A stretch of 64,000 nucleotides of DNA from Alisma plantago-aquatica (taxonomy: Eukaryota; Streptophyta; Magnoliopsida; Alismatales; Alismataceae). Of the stretch, positions 45,651 to 54,879 are shown in pieces (within the stretch, counting starts at the first letter, position 1; every line of letters begins with the position of its first letter). The DNA is taken from NCBI GenBank assembly GCA_963693085.1, contig OY856410.1:560407906-560471905 (forward strand), written 5' to 3'. A program made the position numbers and the translations under genes. The notes under the pieces were generated by a model. The model was not told the origin of the DNA. It did no database searches and was given only the letters and a program-made list of their open reading frames with translations.

Positions 45651-46225
45651 TACCAGGTGATACTAGGCCAAATGCCCACATGGTGTACTTCTTACTGATA
45701 GATGACATCCTATGGGACAAAATGTCAGGAGAGAAGGAGCGGCTGCAACAATGCCTGGCGATGTCCCCACCATACCACATTTTCCTTCCTATTCTTCACA
45801 AAAATCATTGGACTTTACTACATGTTAACATCCTCAGAAGGACTGTAGTCCTCTACAATAGCTCTGACACAACCTTCACACTTAACAAGAAAACTAATAT
45901 GACAACAACAAGGACACCCATAGAAGAAAAGGAAAAAACATGCGCCGAGGCTATCATCGACATGATAAAAAGTCATTACAGAGGGTATGACCATACGACA
46001 GGCAAGGACTTCAAGAAGACGCAGTTCTGCCCCAGGAGCCCCCAACAGGTGCCCCTATCAAATGACTATGATTTCTTCTGTCTATCCTGGATGGTGGCCA
46101 TAGCCACTATTGACTTCAAGGTGGAAGGCATGCAATATGAACAATATCACGCGCTACGAGGAATATATGCAAGCATGCTCCTCGAGTCCGAGTGGGCCTC
46201 CACCAGCAACAACAAAAACAAATAA
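45651..46225 (+). pseudogene. Ulp1-like C48 domain 2
   Basis: Open from 45680 in a different frame from domain 1. HIFLPILHKNHWTLLHVNIL carries His43-Trp44; TVVLYNSSD carries Asn60 at the Asp position; CPRSPQQVPLSNDYDFFCLS carries the Gln pair (122-123). The segment after YD reads FFC rather than CG, so the nucleophile Cys is either shifted (Cys134) or lost. It ends in a hydrophilic Asn/Lys tail at 46223-46225. Domains 1 and 2 are not close copies, so they may be an old duplication or separate captures. Confidence 0.72.
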
Positions 46226-47410
46226 AGAAAGCTCGTTTATACATCTCACTCAAATTTTGACACCCGTAGACGTGGTGCATGATAAGTTTGGGGGAGAAGT
46301 CATAAATGGGCTACAGAGGTACATTTACCATCTTTTTTACCTCTAAATATTCATCCAAAAATTTTGAACTTCCAAAAATTTTGAAATTTTGAAATTTGAA
46401 AATTTTGCTAAAACTACCCTTTGAATTTAGAAGCTATCCTCTCCTCCTGCTAAATTTTCTAATTGTAGTGTTTCTACCCTCTTAGGGAGAAATATATGAG
46501 CAACATATACATGTATATATGAGTAAAACAAAATCATATCAATACTACTCTATATCATTCTTGTAATAATATGTTGTACATGTGACAACCTTAACTCATG
46601 AAACCCTCGAAGACTAGAGAACTTCACCTAGTCATACTCCTGACCAACCACCCTCACCTGATGCTCTTGACAAGAAAATCCTTATCTCTGTAAAAAGGGA
46701 AACAACTACCCTATTCAAGGTATTTTTAAAAGAGGCTTGGCTGCCCAAAAGGCCAAGTAAAATCCCTCACACCCAAGCCTAAAAGGAGAGGTAAAAAGCC
46801 AAAAAGAAATAAAAAATATGAGAGTTGTGCCCAAAAATATGCCAAAAGTTTCCACACAACCGGTATATAGCTGCACTCATGAATGTAGATATGTTGTGTC
46901 CGTAAGTGGACTCTTGAAGTCAAGCTTACACACCTCCAATCCTGAATGAAAACTCACAAAACCACCTGACTTAAAGTCAGAAGCCCAAAAAGGGTAACAC
47001 TATTCTTACAACAGTTGTGGGTGAGGACTTCAGAAGGAAGATGAAATCATCTAAAGCCTTAAGCCTAATCGAACACATTAGCATAGGGTCAATTGAAAAA
47101 TAAAGAATTGGTGTGAAAGCTACCCTTCAAAATAGATGTTGCACTAGCACGGTCATTACCTAAGGGAAGGGGTGATAAGTTGAGAAGGAGGAACCTTTTA
47201 CAATTGAAGGTAATGGCAAGAAAATGATGTTATGCAACTTCAGTTGAGGGGGGGGGAGGAATGAGACCTAAGGGTTAAAAAACATGCTACAACAATCTCG
47301 ATGCAAGAATGAGATATTTCAGTCATGTTATAATTTTGTCAACTAAAATTGCTTTTTCTCTCTCTCTGAGTTCTCGAAACTACACTTAGCCTGAGGACAT
47401 GCTTGATTCT
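46226..47410. other. 3' untranslated region of the Athila-like element
   Basis: 1.2 kb between the third coding region and the PPT. A first PPT-like purine run TAAGTTTGGGGGAGAA is at 46283-46298. The rest is low-complexity and not coding; a G run lies at 47248-47257. Confidence 0.65.
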
Positions 47411-47424
47411 AAGTTTGGAGGAGT
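47411..47424 (+). other. Polypurine tract of the Athila-like element
   Basis: AAGTTTGGAGGAGT directly before the TGATAACACTC start of the 3' LTR. The preceding context (GAGGACATGCTTGATTCT) is typical for Athila/Tat 3' ends. Confidence 0.82.
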
Positions 47425-49142
47425 TGATAACACTCTTTTTATGTACTTTTTGTATATACTTTACACCACTTTTAATATATCTTTTGTTAGCTTTTCACAT
47501 AATTTATCTACCTTTTTGACTAAAGCCTCACTTACATGGTTTCAGATACATTCACAACCCATGTCACGGACCAAGACCGCCATCGTGATCCACTTATATC
47601 TCAACCATGATTGCGGTTTCAGAGCTCTCTAGAGATCAAGATCATCAGGAGTCAATGACGGATCGCGGCTACTTTATAGACTGCGGTCACTGCTCAACCT
47701 CGACTTCGAGAATGGTCGCGGTCGGAACCAAGGTCCCCATTCAGATCAGGGGCCACAGTGTGAACATGGACCGTGATCGACACAGACTGTGACCAGTTTG
47801 GAGACCGCAGTCACTGATGAATTCTTGCAAACCACGACTGAATGGGAAGACCTCGACCTCAACCGCCTGGAAGCAATGCATAAATAGACCTCGATCAGAA
47901 TCATCACCAGACCGCGACTAAGCTCAACTGTGATGAAAGATGAATAAAGAGCAGACCGTGACTGTGGTCTCACACCTCAACCACCCAGGACCGCGACCGC
48001 AGTCTAGGCTTAAGTTAGTGGAATGTGCCTATAAATAGCATACCCACCCATCTTGTCAAATCACCAGATCATAGATCAGATCCCGAGGACCACGAAGTGT
48101 TGCTGTGTTCCAAATTTATCCCAGACCATCCCATCCACTAGTCTTGGATCTCCAAAGGCGGAACCTGATGAGAGAGAAGAATGAAGAATCCTTCTTTGAG
48201 AGAAGAAGATCGTCCATGCCATCCACGTGTTAGATCCAGATCTGAAGAAGTACTGTGTTGTATCATGCCTCTTCTCTCTAGATCTATCATTCCATCTCAC
48301 TGTACTTCCCTCCTCTCTTTGTGGGACTTCATGTATCCATCTTTCTGTAACACCGTTATGTTGTCCGCAAGCATGCACGACTAAACACCTTAACCCGGGT
48401 TGGGAGTAGCCACTAAGGCTCTCCCAACATGTATATTGTCTCTTTCTATTGAATATACATATTCTTATCAAGATTATCTCCATGCACATATTTTAATGCT
48501 TCACTTGTATGCTTAGCTACCATCTTGTGATTTTTGATTGTTGATATCTCAAAAGAGTAATATCGCTTTTATCATGTGTCATGGAGTAGTATGAATGCAT
48601 GAGAGTGTTGTAATGCTAAGGCTTTAAAACCATATGTTCTGTTGCAAAGTTTACATGTAGTCATCTCGAGAGAGAGACTACCCTTAGACTTAGATATATC
48701 CTCATCTTGAGAAAGAGTGGAATAGATGGTTTTGGTGGTTTCTTGTAATCTTGGTAAGAGTATGCGAGAGAGAGAGAGAGATGATTTTGCATGTTGGTGA
48801 GATGCTTTAGTAGGTGAATCCCAACCCGAGTTTCCTCCCATATACCTATTTCTTCTCATTTCTTTTGCTTTCTTTTGTTCTTCTTATTCTTGTTTTTCTT
48901 GACCTACTTTAGTTTATGTGCTATCGTTCTTTAGGAATGCCTTTTATATATACCCTCTTCGGCCGGAATATACAAGTATTAGATTCCATGCACTTAACAC
49001 TACCAACCTTGTCCCTGTGTTCGACCCCGATCGCTACATCAGACCCCGTTTATCATTGTGGGGGCCTAAGAGTCAAGTTATCTCTTTAAAAGTTTGACTA
49101 CTTTGAATCCACTCCTTTTGGACGTGCAATTTAGGCCAGTCA
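47425..49142 (+). repeat. 3' LTR of the Athila-like element
   Basis: 1718 bp, starts TGATAACACTC and ends GGCCAGTCA, followed by GTCCA. Its TATA box is at 48030-48038. A short GA run (48771-48781) is slightly longer than at the same place in the 5' LTR. Confidence 0.93.
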
Positions 49143-49147
49143 GTCCA

Positions 49148-49445
49148 GCGAAAGGAGTCTTGGTCATCTTGCCTAATAAACAAACCTCACATGTCTCTAA
49201 TGATTCAAAATCAAAAGTGTCTAGATAACCATCCTTATGGAGTCTAGATATGCGCTTGTCATTTATGTGCCCAAGACGACAATGCCATAAGTATGTTTTT
49301 TTTAGTTGTCAAGTTTTTGCCTTTTCGTATTTAGGTTGTATATGCTAGTCTCAAGTTCTAACAAGTAGATACCATAAGACATAGGGGCATTTCCATAAAA
49401 GATCTCATCTTTAGAAATAGAAATCATTCCATTCTTTATATGATC
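49148..49445 (-). pseudogene. Copia C integrase zinc-binding N terminus
   Basis: The minus strand around 49300-49150 reads LWHCRLGHINDKRISRL and ETCEVCLLGKMTKTPFA. This is the H-H-C-C zinc motif plus the GKM-K-PF link that opens a copia integrase core. It continues in frame at 32324 once the 16.8-kb insertion and one GTCCA are removed. Confidence 0.85.
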
Positions 49446-49673
49446 TTAAAATCCACTCTTATCCATAAAAGATATAGAAATAATATTAATATTAATGGAA
49501 GGTACATAATAGCAATTCTCTAATTCTATTACAAGGCCCGTAGGAAAAGATAAACTAATAACTCCAACTGCGGTATCAACAACTCTTGCTCCATTAGCGA
49601 CCCGCAACTCGACTTGGCCATTTCGTAAAGGCTTACTTCTTATCAGATCCTGCATATTTGAATATATGTGAGA
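49446..49673 (-). pseudogene. Copia C protease-integrase connection
   Basis: The minus frame 49655-49446 has NGQVELRVANGARVVDTAVG and LENCYYVPSININIIS, the conserved C-terminal protease region and gag-pre-integrase lead of plant copia elements. Stops interrupt it towards 49446. Confidence 0.8.
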
Positions 49674-50585
49674 TCAACATCCAGTATCCAATATCCATGA
49701 TGAAGAAGTATTTAAGTTTATCTCAATAATGTATATACCTAAAGAGGAGATCTCTATCCCCTTCTTCTTCTTCCTTAGTTCTTCCAGGTAGAGAGGATAA
49801 TTTGTTTTCCAATGTCCAGCCTGGTGACAATGGTGACAAATGACTTCTTTGGAGATCCCACCTTTAGCTTTGAGCACAGATGAATTTCACTTATTCCCAG
49901 GTTTATAACCTTTCTTAGTCTTTCCTTTACCTTTTGACTTTTCCTTTGTCCTACTGATCTTCATCACAAACTTTCTCTTGTCTTTCTTCATCTTGCTTCA
50001 ACTATCCTCAACATGCACAACAATTTTGATAACAGCTTGCCAAGATTGTTCATATTGTAGTTCATGACAAAATGACTATATGATCCAGGCAATGATTGTA
50101 GAATCACGTCAGTGTCAAACTCTTGACCTATGGGAAATCCCAGATTGGATAGGCTTTCCACGTACCCAATAAAAGTGAGCATATGGGCACCAACTGAGTC
50201 TCCCTCTTTCATCTTGGTTCTAAAAAAAGCCTTAGATATATCATATCTCTCCTATCTTACTTGATGTTGCATGTTCTTGAGATGTGTTACCATCTCCATG
50301 ACATTCATGTTCTCATGCTGCTCTTGCAACTCATAGTTCATTGAGCACAACATCAGGCACTTGACATCCATGAAATCATCAAGGTACTTCTTGTAAGCAT
50401 CCTTATTTAGTCTTGAGCGCATTTGAGTCAGGTTCCATTGGCTCTGTTATTTCAAGGACATATAGCTTATTCTTCTGCGTGAGAACAATTCTCAACATCC
50501 TAAAATAGTTTTGAAAGTTGATTTTGATAAGTTTGTCCTTCTCAAGGACCGATCACGATGAGAATGTGTGAGTGTTGTTTTCCAT
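49674..50585 (-). pseudogene. Copia C gag with zinc knuckle and protease active site
   Basis: Start ATG at 50583-50585 (MENN, then an early stop where B reads on), followed by NYFRMLRIVLTQKNKLYVL-like sequence matching gag of B. 50212-49988 has KEGDSVGAHMLTFIGYVESL and LPGSYSHFVMNYNMNNLGKL. 49877-49674 has the knuckle CHHCHQAGHWKTNYPLY, in which the last Cys is Tyr, and SWILDTGC, the protease DTG active site. Same architecture as copia B gag but with more stops. Confidence 0.82.
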
Positions 50586-52122
50586 TTAATTGCTACAAAA
50601 GAAAAAGTTTTTATTTAGTCCAAAACATTTTGACTTGTAAGATTTGATAAATGAGATTAATTAGGCCTATAATTAATTATGCTCCCACTATTTTATTCAA
50701 ATTGATAGCCCTCACTATCAACTCGGAAGATTGCACCGTACAACCTTCTAGTGAGCCAAGATCCAAAATAATTGGGCCAATGCCTAGCCAACGCCGGTGT
50801 CAAAGACCAAATACTAAGGTAGGCAACTTTTGCTAATTGCATCATATGCAACTCTTGCATAGATGATCATGCACAATTCCTTACCATGATGCATCTATGT
50901 ACCTCTAGGTACTTCATCCTATCATTGTTCCGTAGTTAAGTCCAACCCATAAGCCAACACGATGAGTGTGCATCCTACAGAGGCAGACCCACACACCCAC
51001 CATCACACTTCTATGAGATAGACAATGTACCACACAGAGGCATGCCCATACATAGTCAATCAAGCTTTTCATGTGTGTTGCTTTATAGAAGGCAACTAAA
51101 ACTTAACATTATTAATTGAGGTTTTTTTTTAATACATATACATATCCAAACACCACATACTTATATCATATACTACTATATCTACAACCACAAATGATAG
51201 ACATACAATCACAAACACAAAAACATCGGTTATGACCATATTATTGTAATCTTTTGGAGCCACAAAGGATTACGGTCCACTTAAGATCTTATGCATCTTA
51301 TGCAACAACACCAGTGAATCAACCTATAAGGATCAACATTACAATGAACAACTTCATGGATGCCCCGTGAGGTTGGAACTTCAAGTTATTTCTCCATGGA
51401 TGCTCCTCAGAGTTGGATCTTCAAGTTGCTTCTTGAAATTGGATCTTCAAATTGCTTCTCCATGGACGCTCCTTGGAGTTAGATCTTCAAGTGGACTCCT
51501 TACATCATGTTTATAAAGACTAAAACTAATCCTATCTCTATTACATCATATGAGTACAAATATAAAGAGAAAGAATTAATTACTCTTTGAAATAAGAGAT
51601 GAGGCTCGACATGTAAGCTGAATACTTTATACAAAGGATCCACGTACAACCATTATACATCCATAGCTTTCACAAACAAACATATCCACAACATTCACAA
51701 CCACAATCATTCACAACATTCATAAAAGGGGATTCTAGGCCATAACCGTGCATACATTCACCACATAAAATAGATTTTAAAGGAGACATGTATGATATCA
51801 TGGGGATATCTACATATACGTATATACACATTAAAATTGCTGTCCTTTTAATGCGGGACATTCCCCATTAAATAAATTTTCAAGTCTCATGCAGACTATG
51901 TGGGGTACATAGGGGCAGTGCCCCTGTGCGATTAGGAAAATCAATATTTTCCATAGTCGATCCCATACGAAATGTCAAAAATAGAAGCTTGTGGTGTATG
52001 TGGAATTAGGTTTAGATATGCACATTAGCAGTTTTAAATTCACATCGTATGCAACCACAAAAAACAATATACAATGATTTGATCATATCAAAATGAATCT
52101 AAATATGCCATAAATTGACGCT
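50586..52122 (-). other. Copia C 5' leader
   Basis: 1.5 kb between PBS and gag, homologous in layout to the B leader (both contain CACATGAAAAGCTTGAT-like and AAGGTTGTACGGTGCAATC-like landmarks). 51355-51500 holds repeated CTCCATGGATGCTCC and GGATCTTCAAGTTGCTTCT units. No coding. Confidence 0.6.
51355..51500. repeat. Short tandem units in the copia C leader
   Basis: Three to four degenerate copies of a unit containing CTCCATGGATGCTCC and TTGGATCTTCAAGTTGCTTC, about 45-60 bases apart. It is in the same leader position where copia B carries its palindrome array, but the motif is different. Confidence 0.65.
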
Positions 52123-52134
52123 GCTCTAATACCA
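52123..52134 (-). other. Primer binding site of copia C
   Basis: The minus strand reads TGGTATTAGAGC, one C-to-T change from the initiator Met tRNA site of copia B, one base after the LTR. Confidence 0.85.
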
Positions 52135-52135
52135 C

Positions 52136-52862
52136 TGTTAGGTTTTGTGGAGGAAATATACGAAGCGGAAGCAACAAAATAAAATATATTTCTACGCAAC
52201 CTACAACAAGATCTCATCGACAATAACATATTCAGAAAGAGTGTTCGCGGGATATACCTTGTCATGGAGAAAGTCCGACGACGTCCCACTGTATGATGGT
52301 GTGCAATACTCCTAACTTACACAGATGATACTTTTCTCCCGTCCTCCGAACGTGTCTCAGGAAGATCCAATGGTGCTCTTTTCATGCGGTGATGTACGTC
52401 GCTCGTAACGCATATGGACGGTCGTTGACGTCCTCCGAACGTAGGCGTCTCAGCATTTGCGTCTCTACTTCGTCGACATGGATGGATTGAAACTTCACGT
52501 CATACTTCCTAAATCGACAAGGAGTAGCTATGTGCGATGACGTACTAGCGTCACGATACTCTCATTTCTCTCCTGAGGATGGTGACGACTGTGGTTTACG
52601 TACGTGAGGGTAAACTGAAAAGCCTCTCTCAATATCTGGTAAAGACATCTGCCGTCAATCCCCTTTAAATAGGAGACGAAAGGAAACAAGATTTTCTAAA
52701 CCTTTCAGTAAATAAAAAGACTGCGTTAATTAAAATAATGCTCGTAGATTAATTAGAATATTCTGGAATTAATTAATTAATCAATTAATCATATTATGTG
52801 ATTGATTAATATCTGACTCCATACAATTGCTCGGGATGACTCTATGGACATACATAACAACA
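52136..52862 (-). repeat. 5' LTR of copia C, 727 bp
   Basis: TGTTGTTATGTATG at 52862 to CCTAACA at 52136 in element orientation. It matches 27917-28643 end to end but lacks the 1161-bp segment found beside the left LTR. Confidence 0.85.
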
Positions 52863-53133
52863 CATACTAGATAAAAAATTTGAGATTAGTTAGATATTTA
52901 TAGGTCATGCATCTAAAGAGACAAAAATTACACAATTCAAATTAGTTTTGTGTGTCAATTTTGTAGGTCATAAAAGAGTGACGTAAAAGAATCAAAATGA
53001 GCTCAAAATTTTTATGTAGTCTGTACTTGTTATAGCAATGAACAAAAATAATTTAGATTTTTCAAAAAAATATAGATATGTAAACACCACTTGAGTGTAC
53101 CGCGTGATCTTGTACACTCAAGTGTATTCTAGC

Positions 53134-53137
<4 letters not shown>

Positions 53138-53197
<60 letters not shown>
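53138..53197. repeat. AT dinucleotide microsatellite
   Basis: About 60 bases of alternating AT abutting the right arm of the MITE-like element. Confidence 0.95.
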
Positions 53198-53199
<2 letters not shown>

Positions 53200-53716
53200 C
53201 TTTTGAACAATTTCAACTACTATTAGTTACATGTAATATAAAAAAACCATCGTCTTTAGACAATGAGATCTTATCTGATGTTATGAAAGTAGAATTTTTA
53301 TTGGACAACATAAAAAACTTGACGACGAAATTGAATCAAATTATTTTTGGATTCTTTTTGAAAAAAATATCTGTACTTAAGTGTGCTACCAGTATATACT
53401 ACATAATATTGGTTTTAGACTAAGCACGACTGAACTTGACTACATTTTAGCGGTAAAATTAAGTTTAGTGTGGACCTTTTTTGCAGAGAAGTTTGGTCTA
53501 AACAAATCTTAGACCTCTATATGTAGTCTGATATGTGATTTTAGGGTCAAACTAGACTTGACTAGACCATATCCACCCCGAATCTATCTAACCATCATTG
53601 ACGCCAACATAATCTCCTAATAGGCCCCAAGGAGCTATTAACTAATGGGAATGCTTTGTTTAATCTCTCCTTCTTTTTCCTCATTTGCCTCGTTGTATTG
53701 TTTTATACCGTGACAC
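53198..53716. other. Unassigned AT-rich stretch
   Basis: No supported feature. Confidence 0.5.
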
Positions 53717-54662
53717 TAGGGATGAGCATCAGGCCGGATTATACCGGGTTTTACCTGTCCCAAACCCAAACCCACATTTTAAAGTGGGCCACGGGCCGAG
53801 TTCGGGCCCAGATAAAAATGAAAAATGTCAGCCCATACCCGACCCATATAAGAATGCTGGGTTTCGGGCCGGATTCGGGTTTGCCCATATAACTTCGAAT
53901 GGACATACCAAATTTTGCTAGATCCAACTTGCTAACATGGAAACTAAACTAGTATGATATGTATTTTGTGATCAACCTTCAAAACAATATATATATTTTG
54001 TGATAAATGTAGCCGGAATATGTACACCTTAGTTGTATGATCCCCTACAACAATGAATGGATATTGAAAAAGCAACAAATCATTTTCTCGTACATGTTAA
54101 AAAATCAGTGGAATCTATGATGTTGTGGCTTTTTGCTTCTCATCCTATATGTATATATAACGAAATGGGTTTTGGAAGGGTAATAGATCATTTGTCTCCT
54201 ACATGTGGGCATATGAGAAAAAAAAGAGCATAATCTACTATCCATTGAGCAAAAGATCATTTGTCCCCTACATGTGAACAGAGTGAGATCAAAATAATGA
54301 AATCAAGTATGTCTATCTATGTCAATCATAATTATCTTACTAGTATCAATTCACTAATCATGTTGATTGATTATAGATTTTCTATGTTGCCATTGATTGG
54401 ATACATACTACATATTGCATCAAAAAATATGTATGTTTTTCTTTCAAGACAAAGATAGATGTATACATCTATAATGTACATAAAATCTAATCTGGGTATT
54501 CGGGCCTGGGTTTACCTCCGCCCATACCCGGCCCAAATAAAATATGTGTTTAAATTTTAGGCCCGGCCCACCCATATTATAAATCGGGTTCGGGTCTGGA
54601 TCGGGTTATGCGGGCTGGGTCGCGGGTCAGATCGGGCCGGCCCGACCCGATGCTCATCCCTA
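53717..54662. mobile_element. hAT-type MITE, 946 bp
   Basis: Ends TAGGGATGAGCATC and its reverse complement form inverted repeats that continue as GC-rich runs of GGGCC and CGGGTT about 190 bases inwards. Flanks CGTGACAC (53709-53716) and CGCGATAC (54663-54670) look like an 8-bp target duplication with two transition differences. The AT-rich centre has three copies of a unit with GATCATTTGTCCCCTACATG. No transposase. Open stretches at the ends (53656-53921 plus, 54577-54840 minus) come from the GC-rich ends and are not genes. Confidence 0.75.
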
Positions 54663-54879
54663 CGCGATACCCAGTCTCCTCACCATCCCCTGAGAAAAGG
54701 GAAAAAATGGCATCAAATTGAATCATATGCCAACTGAATTTACGAAAGTGATTCACTAGTCCAAAACACTTCACATGAAAATCACAACAGATATTCATGG
54801 CGCTCAATGGGTAGCCGAGTAAAAAAAAAAGATAAGACAAAGATTTTTTATGGATGAAAGGAAGAATACTCGCAATCTA

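Larger units (their letters stand above)
41304..46225 (+). pseudogene. Third coding region of the Athila-like element, with ATHILA domain and two Ulp1-like domains
   Basis: Most open stretches between 41289 and 45536 share one frame, interrupted by single stops (for example 41550, 41562, 41754, 43272, 43319, 43393, 43425) and by a frame excursion at about 42250-42720. The last domain is in another frame from about 45650. The simplest reading is one ancestral ORF of about 1600 codons. Order: basic/coiled N terminus, ATHILA-type domain, Pro/Glu/Thr-rich segment, coiled coil with a basic cluster, Ulp1-like domain 1, acidic linker, Ulp1-like domain 2. The first ATG at 41304 directly follows CTTGCAG, which could be a splice acceptor for a subgenomic RNA, as proposed for Athila env-like ORFs. 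No transmembrane segment was seen. Confidence 0.75.
32330..49142 (+). mobile_element. Athila-like Ty3/gypsy element, complete, 16.8 kb
   Basis: Target duplication GTCCA at 32325-32329 and 49143-49147, LTRs of about 1713 and 1718 bp, PBS, gag, protease, RT, RNase H, integrase, a long third coding region, PPT. The order RT before integrase and the gag and protease sequences place it in the Athila branch. Gag-pol has many stops and frameshifts; the PBS carries G-to-A type changes. LTRs agree at roughly nine bases in ten by eye. It sits inside the integrase gene of copia C. The third region with two Ulp1-like domains is unusual. Confidence 0.93.
27917..52862 (-). mobile_element. Copia element C, minus strand, host of the Athila-like insertion
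   Basis: Target duplication ACATA lies at 27912-27916 and, with one base lost or shared at the junction, at 52862-52866. The order on the minus strand is LTR (52862-52136), PBS, gag, zinc knuckle, protease, integrase, then the interruption at 49147/32330, integrase core, RT, RNase H, PPT and LTR. Joined across the interruption the internal part is about 5.5 kb. Many stops and frame changes; the two 727-bp LTR copies differ at roughly one base in seven by eye. Relative of A and B. Confidence 0.88.
27800..53137. mobile_element. MITE-like element between AT microsatellites, split by copia C
   Basis: The left piece 27800-27916 and right piece about 52868-53137 face each other as inverted repeats: GAATACACTTGAGTATA at 27808 pairs with the reverse complement of TACACTCAAGTGTATTC ending near 53130. 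Each arm also contains a second inverted TACACTCAAGT. Outside both arms are AT microsatellites (27722-27771, 53138-53197). Without copia C the element would be about 390 bp. Microsatellite-flanked small elements of this sort are known in rice as Micron; membership here is inferred from architecture only. Confidence 0.6.
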
